From Lachnospiraceae bacterium (lineage in GTDB: Bacteria; Bacillota; Clostridia; Lachnospirales; Lachnospiraceae), in the NCBI GenBank assembly GCA_900769115.1, contig CAAGFJ010000038.1, positions 1-29,417 of the forward strand: 29,417 nucleotides of DNA, given 5' to 3'. Below the pieces are notes generated by a model. That model was not told the origin of the DNA, searched no databases, and saw only the letters and a program-made list of their open reading frames with translations. Of this stretch, positions 21,839 to 29,270 are shown in pieces; positions within the stretch are counted from its first letter, which is position 1, and the number at the start of each line of letters is the position of its first letter. The position numbers and the translations under genes were made by a program.

Positions 21839-23389
21839 ATGGAATTCGTCAAACAAAGAATCGAAAATTATACATGGAAAGTGAAGAACACAATGCAGTT
21901 TACAATAGATGATACCATAAATGTTCCGGAGAATCTGTTGGATATGGAACGCCTGATCTTAGTAAAAGGAAATATAGTGGTAGACGAGACACAGGCAATG
22001 GTAGACAGGTTCCAGGTAAAGGGGACGCTGCACTATCAGATTCTGTATGGTGGAGACAAAGAGGGCAATGTGTTTGACAGCCTGACGGGAAAGGTACCAT
22101 TTATTGAATATGTCAATGCAGACGACACGAAAGAAACAGATTACATAGAGGTACGGGCAAGTTTGAATGATCTGACTGTGACGATGCTGCATTCAAGAAA
22201 GGTCAGTCTGAAAGCGTTGATCGGATTCGATTATCAGGTAAAAGAGTGGGAGCATTTTGAGGCGGTAAGTGAGGTTGCAGATGGTGAACAGGCACAGGTA
22301 CTTAGCCGGGATTACTCTATGATGTGTCTTAAGCTGCAGGAGACAAGGAAGCTGCAGATTGCAGCGGCGGTAGAGATTCCGGCAAATAAGCCGGATATCT
22401 ATCAGGTAATCTGGAAAAGCATGTCCGTAACGGGAGCGATGCTGAAACCAGAGGATGGATATGTCTTAGTAACCGGGACAATGCATGTGTTCCTCGTCTA
22501 TACAGCGGAAGAGGAAGGAATGCCAATTCAGTATTTTAATGTGGAGGTACCGTTTGAACAGCGGATCGAATTAGAGGATTCCAATGCAGATATGATCTCA
22601 GGCAGTTTTTTAAGTCTTGACCAGTACCATATTACAGTGGTTCCGGATGAGAAGGGGCATGACCGGGTTGTGGAGCTTGCAGGAGAATTTACCGCTGAGA
22701 TTAAGCTGCATGGCTTGGAGAATCTGCATCTGGTAAAGGATGCATATTCCACACAGGCAGATATTGTACCGCAGTATCGTCAATTTGTGATGCAGCATTT
22801 ACTGATCCGTAATTGTGCAAAGGCAAAGGTGACAGATAAGCTCGCTATGCCAAAGCAGCAGTCTGTTCTGCAGATTTGTAATGTGGAGGGCGCTGTTTCG
22901 ATTGATGATACACAGGCAACAATGAAGGGGATTATGGTGGAAGGAGTAGTGAGTGCACAGATCACATATCTCAATAAGGAAGAAAACGGAGCGTTGTCCT
23001 CTGTGAATTTTGATATTCCATTTTCGTATGAGATTGAAGTGCCGGGGATGCGGGATGGCGTTACTTATTCCATTATGCCGTTTTTAGATAGCATTATGGC
23101 GATCCAGTCGGGAGAAAATGAGATGGAGATTAAAGCAGAGGTATCTCTGGAGGTGTTGGCATTTACCAATGAGACGGAAACAGCGGTGTTGGATATGGAA
23201 AGCAAGCCGGTTGATCAGGAGAGAAAGAGAGCCTTGCCGGGAATGACAGGATATATCGTAAAGAAGGATGATACGCTGTGGGGAATTGCCAAGGCATACT
23301 ACACGACAGTGGATCGTATTCAGGTGTTGAATGAATTGGAAAATGATCAGATAGAGGCGGGCGACCGGCTTGTCATATTAAAGGAATAA
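21839..23389 (+). CDS. DUF3794 (SPOCS) protein with C-terminal LysM domain
   Basis: 516 aa. DUF3794/SPOCS-type repeats fill most of the protein: about 30-130, 180-280 and 325-430, each with the cadence 'V..G.....I.Y......PF.......' (for example VKGTLHYQILYGG, VTGTMHVFLVYTAEEE and VEGVVSAQITYLNKEE). A LysM domain at about 468-515 (GYIVKKDDTLWGIAKAYYTT ... DRLVIL) binds peptidoglycan. This combination is known in Clostridia and is linked to spore coat or cortex assembly (SafA/SpoVID-like logic), but it also occurs in non-spore contexts. No signal peptide is visible, consistent with mother-cell or cytoplasmic deposition. RBS AGGAGG lies 4 nt before the ATG; TATAAT at 21791-21796 may be the -10. 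Confidence 0.85.
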   Translation: MEFVKQRIENYTWKVKNTMQFTIDDTINVPENLLDMERLILVKGNIVVDETQAMVDRFQVKGTLHYQILYGGDKEGNVFDSLTGKVPFIEYVNADDTKETDYIEVRASLNDLTVTMLHSRKVSLKALIGFDYQVKEWEHFEAVSEVADGEQAQVLSRDYSMMCLKLQETRKLQIAAAVEIPANKPDIYQVIWKSMSVTGAMLKPEDGYVLVTGTMHVFLVYTAEEEGMPIQYFNVEVPFEQRIELEDSNADMISGSFLSLDQYHITVVPDEKGHDRVVELAGEFTAEIKLHGLENLHLVKDAYSTQADIVPQYRQFVMQHLLIRNCAKAKVTDKLAMPKQQSVLQICNVEGAVSIDDTQATMKGIMVEGVVSAQITYLNKEENGALSSVNFDIPFSYEIEVPGMRDGVTYSIMPFLDSIMAIQSGENEMEIKAEVSLEVLAFTNETETAVLDMESKPVDQERKRALPGMTGYIVKKDDTLWGIAKAYYTTVDRIQVLNELENDQIEAGDRLVILKE

Positions 23390-23442
23390 CCAGAAAAATA
23401 TATAGGACTTCATGGAATGTGAAAGATTGTTTGAGGATATAG

Positions 23443-23481
23443 TAAAGGGGCTGTACACGGATTAGTGTGCCAGCCCCTTTA
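23443..23481. terminator. Bidirectional terminator between convergent genes
   Basis: TAAAGGGGCTG (23443-23453) pairs with CAGCCCCTTTA (23471-23481), with an inner ACAC/GTGT pairing. It overlaps the stop codon of the HD-GYP gene. Confidence 0.8.
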
Positions 23482-24564
23482 TAATATTGCTACGATATGA
23501 AGTTCCGGGTGCATGGTAAGATCTAAGTATTGTCCATCCACAAGCAGACCCGGCCGTGAAACTTTGGCTTTGTTGGTCAGAATGACTTCGCCCCTGGTAC
23601 CGTCATTTAACAGGACGGTGTTATGCAGATAAGTATCAGAAATGCCTTGAAGGAAAGGAACCAGATACTTCGGGTCGTAACGCTGGTAGCCGTCATCCTC
23701 GTACATACGGATGACATCAAACGGGCAGATGCCTTCGTGATAGCAGCGGTTGGCAGTCATCGCTTCGTAGATATCGACGATTGTAATCAGCTTGGCAAGC
23801 TCATTGATCTTCTCACCATGCAGACCAATTGGATAGCCGCTCCCATCGCATTTCTCATGGTGCATGAGGGCAACCTGGGCAATCCGTTCATCGACGTTCT
23901 TTTCCTGAAGCAGGCGGTATCCCTTGTAAGGATGCTGTTTAATAACATCAAATTCTTCTTTGGTAAGACGTCCCGGCTTCTGGATAATCTCAACCGGGAT
24001 CAGGACTTTGCCAATGTCGTGCAGCAGTCCGGCAACGGTTAAGAGCTTCAGCTGGTCTTCATCATAGCGCAGCCACCGTCCGAGAATGTTGGCAAGCAAA
24101 GCTACATTTAACGAATGTGCATAGGTGGCATCATCAAAGTATCGGATATTTGACAGAATGTCCATTAATGCATAGGTATTTGTCTGTCCGGACATGATCT
24201 CCTCTGCAGAGCGGAACATCTCGTCAAGATTGATGTCTTCATTCCGGCGGGCAATATCGTTTAACCGGGTATGGAATGTCTCGGTTGTCTCGTGAAATGT
24301 CTGCTCGAATTGTTTGAATTCCGTTGTCTGCCGCAGTTTCTCAGAGTGGGTAGGTGCCGGAATGTTTTCGGGAGTGATCTGCTGCCGGGTGGCATCTTCA
24401 CCGTAGACAGCAATGGAAATGACAGAGGAATATCGTAGAATGTTCATGACTTCATTGTTGATGACGGTTCCTTTCGGAACTAATAGCTGATCGCCCTTAT
24501 ATACGTCTTCTGCAATGGTCATGCCGAGTGTGGCACGATGCATCATGATCTGTACAACGTTCAT
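23479..24564 (-). CDS. HD-GYP domain phosphodiesterase
   Basis: 361 aa. Residues about 125-310 form the HD-GYP domain, which breaks c-di-GMP to pGpG/GMP. Metal and catalytic residues are visible: His150, His182-Asp183 and Lys186 (LLHDIGKVLIP), His211 (KQHPYKGY), His235/His236 in LMHHEKCDGSGYP, and the GYP at 243-245. The Arg often found after HHE is Lys here. The N-terminal part (1-60) is a small domain typical of this class; no receiver or membrane segment is present, so it is a stand-alone cytoplasmic enzyme. RBS AGGGGG lies about 8 nt upstream of the ATG. No diguanylate cyclase gene is near. Confidence 0.88.
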   Translation of the reverse strand: MNVVQIMMHRATLGMTIAEDVYKGDQLLVPKGTVINNEVMNILRYSSVISIAVYGEDATRQQITPENIPAPTHSEKLRQTTEFKQFEQTFHETTETFHTRLNDIARRNEDINLDEMFRSAEEIMSGQTNTYALMDILSNIRYFDDATYAHSLNVALLANILGRWLRYDEDQLKLLTVAGLLHDIGKVLIPVEIIQKPGRLTKEEFDVIKQHPYKGYRLLQEKNVDERIAQVALMHHEKCDGSGYPIGLHGEKINELAKLITIVDIYEAMTANRCYHEGICPFDVIRMYEDDGYQRYDPKYLVPFLQGISDTYLHNTVLLNDGTRGEVILTNKAKVSRPGLLVDGQYLDLTMHPELHIVAIL

Positions 24565-24600
24565 ACAATACCCCCTTTTTCGTAGTAGATGTTAACTAAT

Positions 24601-24629
24601 ATTATAAAAAATGGGTATGGCAAAGTCAA
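24601..24629 (-). promoter_or_regulatory. Promoter of the HD-GYP gene
   Basis: On the minus strand, TTGACT (24629-24624), 17-bp spacer, TATAAT (24606-24601). Confidence 0.82.
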
Positions 24630-24713
24630 TTTATTTTTATATGATGTTGTGATATGGATCTGTAGAGGAGAGGGAAACCGAAAGAAATTGTGTCGGCAAA
24701 AGTTAATCTATCC

Positions 24714-24742
24714 TTGACGAATGAACATGTATGATGTATGAT
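24714..24742 (+). promoter_or_regulatory. Promoter of the SAM riboswitch-metK transcript
   Basis: TTGACG (24714-24719), 17-bp spacer, TATGAT (24737-24742); start near 24749, about 35 nt before the aptamer. Confidence 0.8.
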
Positions 24743-24782
24743 GTACGTGAATTGCGAAGCAGTTCATGAATTGCAAAGAAAC

Positions 24783-24945
24783 TTCTCTTATTCAGAGTGG
24801 TGGAGTCAGAAGGGACTACGAAGCCACGGCAACCCCATCGATTGGAAGGTGCCGTCCTGAAGCGAGTTGAGATACTCGGTCAATAAGAGGATTTGAATAT
24901 AGTGAGCACATAAACTTCAAATCCTCGCGGATTTGAAGTTTTTTT
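24783..24945 (+). promoter_or_regulatory. SAM-I (S-box) riboswitch with terminator, upstream of metK
   Basis: P1 pairs CTCTTATT (24785-24792) with AATAAGAG (24882-24889). Inside are the conserved stretches CAGAGTGGTGGAG, GGGACTACGAAGCCACGGCAACC (24812-24834, given by position) and GGTGCC. The expression platform is a 13-bp terminator AAACTTCAAATCC / GGATTTGAAGTTT (24912-24941) with a T-run to 24945. The antiterminator GAGGATTTGAA (24887-24897) pairs with TTCAAATCCTC (24916-24926) and shares bases with P1. So SAM stabilises P1 and stops transcription, an OFF switch. Confidence 0.96.
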
Positions 24946-24952
24946 GTAGGGG

Positions 24953-25073
24953 CAATTCTATAAGAAATGCGCAGCATTTCTTATAACCGGGAACTGTACT
25001 TGTGAAGGGCAAGCTTGCTTGCATCTCACAAGTGCAATTTCCGGCTATAGAATGGTACATTCTTATGGAATTG
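24953..25073 (+). repeat. Nested inverted-repeat element in metK leader
   Basis: Outer arms CAATTCTATAAG (24953-24964) and CTTATGGAATTG (25062-25073) pair over 12 positions with one G-U. Inside: a perfect 12-bp hairpin (24959-24970 with 24974-24985, GCA loop), and a long arm CCGGGAA/TTTCCGG (24987-24993, 25038-25044) with ACTTGTGA/TCACAAGT (24998-25005, 25026-25033) and GCAAG-CTTG-CTTGC (25009-25022). Some arms share bases, so alternative folds exist. Confidence 0.65.
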
Positions 25074-25090
25074 TTCCGGAAAAATAACCT

Positions 25091-25114
25091 CATAATCCAA
25101 GGTCAAGGATTATG
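25091..25114 (+). repeat. Inverted repeat in metK leader
   Basis: CATAATCC (25091-25098) and GGATTATG (25107-25114), 8-nt loop. It precedes GAAGGAG, which has no following start codon. Confidence 0.6.
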
Positions 25115-25136
25115 AAGGAGATGTAGCGAACGCACA

Positions 25137-25222
25137 ACACTGAGTAAGCTTTGCTTACGAAGTGAATATCTGCTTACGAAGTGGATATTCGTTTACGAAG
25201 TGAACATCCACTCACTCAGTGT
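25137..25222 (+). repeat. Triplicate 19-bp repeat within an inverted repeat
   Basis: Outer arms ACACTGAGT (25137-25145) and ACTCAGTGT (25214-25222). Inside are three adjacent 19-bp units at 25153, 25172 and 25191, each starting G(C/T)TTACGAAGTG followed by AATATCT, GATATTC or AACATCC. A small hairpin GTAAGC-TTT-GCTTAC (25144-25158) precedes them. Confidence 0.75.
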
Positions 25223-25266
25223 CCGTGCACCAATCCAGTTTTATTTTATAGGAGGAACCATACATT

Positions 25267-26454
25267 ATGGAGAAATTAATTTTTACTTCGGAATCGGTTA
25301 CCGAAGGACATCCGGATAAGATCTGTGACCAGATCTCTGACGCAGTATTAGACGCATTGATGGCACAGGATCCGAACAGCCGTGTTGCCTGTGAGACAGC
25401 AATTACAACCGGTCTTGTATTAGTAATGGGAGAGATCTCTACAAAAGGATATGTAGACATTCAGAAGATCGTTCGTGAGACGATCCGTGAGATCGGCTAT
25501 GATCGTGCCAAATATGGTTTTGATTGTGATACCTGTGGTGTCATCACAGCGATTGATGAGCAGTCAAGCGATATTGCAATGGGTGTAGACAAGGCATTAG
25601 AAGCAAAAGAGAACTTGATGAGTGATGAGGATATTGAGGCAATCGGTGCCGGAGATCAGGGTATGATGTTCGGTTATGCGTCCAATGAGACAGAAGAGTA
25701 TATGCCATATCCGATCAGCTTAGCACATAAGCTTGCAAGAAGATTGACAGAGGTTCGTAAGAATGGAACGCTTCCTTATCTTCGTCCGGACGGTAAGACA
25801 CAGGTTTCGGTAGAGTATGATGAGAATGGTAAGCCATTCCGTCTTGAGGCAGTTGTATTATCGACCCAGCATGATGCGGAGGTATCACAGGAGCAGATTC
25901 ATGCAGATATCAAGAAGTATGTATTTGACGAGATCCTTCCGGCAGATATGGTAGACGATGAGACCAAGTTCTTTATCAATCCAACCGGACGTTTCGTTAT
26001 CGGTGGTCCAAATGGTGACTCCGGTCTTACCGGACGTAAGATCATCGTAGACACGTATGGTGGATATGCCCGTCACGGTGGTGGTGCATTCTCTGGTAAG
26101 GACTGCACCAAGGTAGACCGTTCTGCTGCTTATGCTGCAAGATATGTAGCTAAGAATATTGTAGCAGCAGGTCTGGCAGAAAAGTGCGAGATCCAGTTGT
26201 CTTATGCAATCGGTGTAGCACAGCCAACTTCGGTTCGTGTAGATACCTTTGGAACAAGCAGATTGTCAGAGGAAGAGTTGGTAGGAATTGTCCGCAAGCA
26301 TTTTGATCTTCGCCCGGCAGGAATCATTAAGATGTTAGATCTTCGCCGTCCAATCTACAAGCAGACCGCAGCATACGGCCATTTCGGACGTACAGACTTA
26401 GATCTGCCATGGGAGAAGTTAGACATGGTTGATACATTAAAGCAGTATGTGTAA
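25267..26454 (+). CDS. metK: S-adenosylmethionine synthetase
   Basis: 395 aa, full family length. It makes SAM from ATP and methionine in the cytoplasm. Three repeated alpha/beta domains; ATP- and methionine-binding motifs include GHPDK (14-18), GAGDQGMMFGYA (127-138) and GGGAFSGKDCTKVDRSAAYAAR near 266-287 (given as GGGAFSGKDCTK and VDRSAAYAAR). RBS AGGAGG lies 10 nt before the ATG. It is controlled by a SAM-I riboswitch that begins about 480 nt upstream, followed by a repeat-rich stretch. A strong terminator follows at 26591; the 135 bp between hold nothing else I can name. Confidence 0.97.
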   Translation: MEKLIFTSESVTEGHPDKICDQISDAVLDALMAQDPNSRVACETAITTGLVLVMGEISTKGYVDIQKIVRETIREIGYDRAKYGFDCDTCGVITAIDEQSSDIAMGVDKALEAKENLMSDEDIEAIGAGDQGMMFGYASNETEEYMPYPISLAHKLARRLTEVRKNGTLPYLRPDGKTQVSVEYDENGKPFRLEAVVLSTQHDAEVSQEQIHADIKKYVFDEILPADMVDDETKFFINPTGRFVIGGPNGDSGLTGRKIIVDTYGGYARHGGGAFSGKDCTKVDRSAAYAARYVAKNIVAAGLAEKCEIQLSYAIGVAQPTSVRVDTFGTSRLSEEELVGIVRKHFDLRPAGIIKMLDLRRPIYKQTAAYGHFGRTDLDLPWEKLDMVDTLKQYV

Positions 26455-26590
26455 TATCTGATACGTTTTGAACGATATAATAGATATCACATAATTTAAT
26501 AAATCAGAAAAAGACAAAATCTTTTCATTTTTTTGAAATGCATTTGCAATATTGACAGTAATCGGGTGATTAGTTAATATTATTAACAGC

Positions 26591-26629
26591 AAAGGCGCTA
26601 AGTAGTAAGTACTTGGCGCCTTTCTTTTT
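26591..26629 (+). terminator. metK terminator
   Basis: 14-bp stem (26591-26604 with 26610-26623, one G-U), GTAAG loop, followed by CTTTTT. Confidence 0.92.
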
Positions 26630-26647
26630 ATTTAATTAATTAAATAA
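26628..26647 (+). promoter_or_regulatory. Perfect 20-bp AT palindrome before the nitrilase gene
   Basis: TTATTTAATTAATTAAATAA is its own reverse complement. It lies right after the metK terminator and 42 bp before the next ATG. It could be an operator; its low complexity makes a chance origin possible. Confidence 0.45.
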
Positions 26648-26689
26648 CACATTCGGGGGAAATATACAGAAGAAAGGAAAGATGCTTAT

Positions 26690-27589
26690 ATGTACGAGCA
26701 GGATGTGTTAACGGTGGCGGTTGTGAATTTCAAACCGGATGCCGGCAAGAAGGAAAATAATCTACAACGCATGAAAGGGATTGCTACAGCGGCATCCAAG
26801 CAGGGTGCTGATCTTATATTGTTTCCGGAAATGTGCCTCATGGGATATGACTATTTCATACATGAGGATATTGCAATGGAGGATAAGAAAAAGGCGGCAG
26901 AGCCGGTAGATGGTCCAAGCTGTCAGGCAATGGCAGAGATCTCTAAGCAATATGGCACCTATATTGTGTATGGAGCGGCTGAGTATGACAAGGATCGGGA
27001 TTGCCTGTTTAATTCCGCATTTGTAACCGGCCCGGAGGGAATCATCGGTGCATATCGAAAGATTCATCCGTTTGATACGGAAAATACATGGTGTGAAAAA
27101 GGAGACAGCCCATTTATGATCGATACCCCATGGGGACCGATCGGCTTAGGTATCTGTTATGATTCCTACCAGTTTCCGGAGCTGATTCGATACTATGTAC
27201 ACAAAGGTGCAAGGCTTTACCTCAATCCGACTGCGGAGCTGTTAGAGGTCAATAAGCCGGGCTGCCAGAAATCATTCCGGCAATATTACTCCACATTGGA
27301 TTATGCGGTTATTTGCAATTCCATATTTCTTGCAAGTGCGAATCTTGTAGGATATGACATGGAGACATATTTTGCGGGAGGAAGCTGCATTTTAGGACCG
27401 AAGACAACACCGTTTTTTGAAAATGATGTCTATTGCTATGGAGGAGACCGGGATAACGGTCAGCAGACTATTTCTTATGCAACGATCGATCTGTCATTGG
27501 CAGACCGTTCCCTGTGGAAAACAAATCCGGCAGCCGGAGAGATGGACTTCCGTCCGGATATCTATAAGAAATTGTTAGAAGATATGTAA
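26690..27589 (+). CDS. Carbon-nitrogen hydrolase (nitrilase superfamily)
   Basis: 299 aa, cytoplasmic. The Glu-Lys-Cys catalytic triad is complete: Glu47 (ILFPEMCLMGYD), Lys124 (YRKIHPFD) and Cys156 (GLGICYDSYQFPE). The superfamily cuts C-N bonds of nitriles, amides or carbamoyl groups; the branch here looks like an aliphatic amidase or N-carbamoyl amidohydrolase type, but I cannot assign the substrate. The extended C-terminal part (about 260-299) is usual. An AAAGGA RBS lies upstream at slightly long spacing. It is 18 bp ahead of a Na+/solute symporter gene, so it probably degrades what that carrier brings in. Confidence 0.88.
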   Translation: MYEQDVLTVAVVNFKPDAGKKENNLQRMKGIATAASKQGADLILFPEMCLMGYDYFIHEDIAMEDKKKAAEPVDGPSCQAMAEISKQYGTYIVYGAAEYDKDRDCLFNSAFVTGPEGIIGAYRKIHPFDTENTWCEKGDSPFMIDTPWGPIGLGICYDSYQFPELIRYYVHKGARLYLNPTAELLEVNKPGCQKSFRQYYSTLDYAVICNSIFLASANLVGYDMETYFAGGSCILGPKTTPFFENDVYCYGGDRDNGQQTISYATIDLSLADRSLWKTNPAAGEMDFRPDIYKKLLEDM

Positions 27590-27607
27590 GAAAGAGAGGA
27601 TAAGATT

Positions 27608-29113
27608 ATGACAGGGTATATTATAATGGCAGTGCTTGCAGTTGTGTTCCTCACCATCTCAACTGTAATTGCCAATAAGTTTTCAGGAGAAGGTGTAGAT
27701 GATTTTGTAGCAGGTGGACGAAGACTTCCAATTGGTCTGGTTACATCGAGTGTTATGGTATCCTGGGTATGGGCGATGACGATCATGGGTTCTGCGGAAC
27801 AGGGTATGACGTTGGGAATCTCTGGTGGTGTGAATTATGCGTGGGGTTCTATGCTTCCATTCTTTATCTTTATTCCACTGGTTATGTGTATTCGTAAGAA
27901 AATGCCAAAGTGTACGACATTTGTTGAGTTCATCCGGGTGCGGTATGGCGAGACATTGTCACTGATCTTTGTATTGTTTGCGTTTTTGCTCACATTATAC
28001 ATCCTGTTGTCGCAGGGGATTGGTCTTGGTGTCGTATTCCACACAATCTTCGGAATGCCATATAAGATTGCAGCGGCAATTCCAATCCTGATCGTTGCAC
28101 TTTACATTGCAAATGCCGGTCTTAAAGGTTCTATTGTAAATGATTTCATTATGTTTATTGTAATTTCATTGATCCTGATCTGCACGGTTCCAATTATTTT
28201 AAAACATTTGGGAATGGATGCCATTTATCAGGGAATGTTGGATGCAGCTACCAATACAGCAAATAATAACTATAATCCGGATGCTTTGAATCCGGTATCT
28301 ATGCCGGGTCTTAACTATGGTATCATCTGTGTGATCGTATGTATGGGACAGATCCTGTTGGATCAGGGTTATTATTCAAAGGCTGTATCGACTGCCAATT
28401 CGAAGTCTTTATTGTTTGCTTACATTATGGGAACTGTATTTGCATGGATGCCAATCCCGCTTCTTTGCGGTAATGTATTTGGTGGTGCCGGACTTAGCTT
28501 GAATCTTGCAGACGGTGTGCTTTCTTCTACATCGGATATTGCACCATATATATACAAGGTAGTATTTGGCGGTGGTGCCGGAAGTATTCTCTTTGTACTG
28601 ATGATCTTCATGGCAGGACTTTCTACCGGTGGTGATATCTTAGCCGGTGCGCAGGCAATCTGTACGGTAGATATTTACAAGAGATATATTAAGAAAAATG
28701 CAACGGAAGCAGAGCAGAAACGGTTTGGTAAGATCATGACGGTTATCATTGGTGTGATCATGGCAATTGTGGTTATGTTCTTTGAAGGAAAATCTATGGT
28801 TACGTTGGATATCTTCTCTGGTATCATATTTGCAGCACCATGTGCATCTTTTGTTATGGGTGCTTTCTGGAAGAAGATTTCTCCTGCAGTAGCAACGGTA
28901 TCGGTATTTGCCGGAGTATTTGCCGGAGTGTTAGCATATTTCACATTAGGTTTTACCGGTATGAATGATGTCATTGGAAACATTTGCTCTTTGGTTGTAC
29001 CAATCGTTGTAAATGTAATTGGTGGATTGACGAGCAGTTATGAATTTGATTATAGCAAGTTGAAAGAGTACGAGCCAGATCATAAGGTTACCCTTTCTTT
29101 GGAGAATGCATAG
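27608..29113 (+). CDS. Sodium:solute symporter (SSS family)
   Basis: 501 aa, about 13 hydrophobic segments. SSS family features include the N-terminal VDDFVAGGRRLPIGLVTSSV (residues about 30-49), a conserved GxxG region and a large ectodomain loop near 215-240 (DAATNTANNNYNPDALNPVS). It is closest in feel to the urea/DUR3-like branch rather than PutP, but this is by eye. It imports a small organic solute with Na+. RBS AGAGGAT is 5-6 nt before ATG. It sits between the nitrilase-type hydrolase and a 44-aa membrane protein, probably one operon. Confidence 0.88.
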   Translation: MTGYIIMAVLAVVFLTISTVIANKFSGEGVDDFVAGGRRLPIGLVTSSVMVSWVWAMTIMGSAEQGMTLGISGGVNYAWGSMLPFFIFIPLVMCIRKKMPKCTTFVEFIRVRYGETLSLIFVLFAFLLTLYILLSQGIGLGVVFHTIFGMPYKIAAAIPILIVALYIANAGLKGSIVNDFIMFIVISLILICTVPIILKHLGMDAIYQGMLDAATNTANNNYNPDALNPVSMPGLNYGIICVIVCMGQILLDQGYYSKAVSTANSKSLLFAYIMGTVFAWMPIPLLCGNVFGGAGLSLNLADGVLSSTSDIAPYIYKVVFGGGAGSILFVLMIFMAGLSTGGDILAGAQAICTVDIYKRYIKKNATEAEQKRFGKIMTVIIGVIMAIVVMFFEGKSMVTLDIFSGIIFAAPCASFVMGAFWKKISPAVATVSVFAGVFAGVLAYFTLGFTGMNDVIGNICSLVVPIVVNVIGGLTSSYEFDYSKLKEYEPDHKVTLSLENA

Positions 29114-29135
29114 AAGCAGATAGGAGGTCTTTATT

Positions 29136-29270
29136 ATGATTATGAGTGAAACCGCTTTTACAATTTATCAGTATGCAGCATATATTTGGTTCTGCGTTGG
29201 TGCAGCAGCCGTTGGGTTTGTATCGATCCGGGATCTTGTGCGGATGATCCGGGACCGCAAGAAGCACTAA
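29136..29270 (+). CDS. 44-aa single-pass membrane protein, possible symporter partner
   Basis: RBS AGGAGG (29122-29127), 8 nt from the ATG. The N-terminus MIMSETAFTIYQ leads into a hydrophobic helix (YAAYIWFCVGAAAVGFVSI) and a strongly basic tail (RDLVRMIRDRKKH), so the C-terminus should face the cytoplasm. It starts 22 bp after the SSS gene in the same orientation. Small membrane subunits are known for some carriers (MetS with MetP; YhdT with PanF); a similar role is an inference from position and shape only. The gene-end repeat starts directly after its TAA. Confidence 0.75.
   Translation: MIMSETAFTIYQYAAYIWFCVGAAAVGFVSIRDLVRMIRDRKKH

Larger units (their letters stand above)
24565..25266. 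other. 702-bp intergenic region: divergent promoters, SAM riboswitch, metK leader
   Basis: No gene. From left to right: the HD-GYP promoter (minus), the metK promoter (plus), the SAM-I riboswitch (24783-24945), and about 320 nt of nested inverted and direct repeats up to the metK RBS (AGGAGG, 25251-25256). Confidence 0.8.

Noticed and set aside
25137..25222. CRISPR array
   Set aside because: Three 19-bp units are directly adjacent with no spacers, and no cas genes are present.
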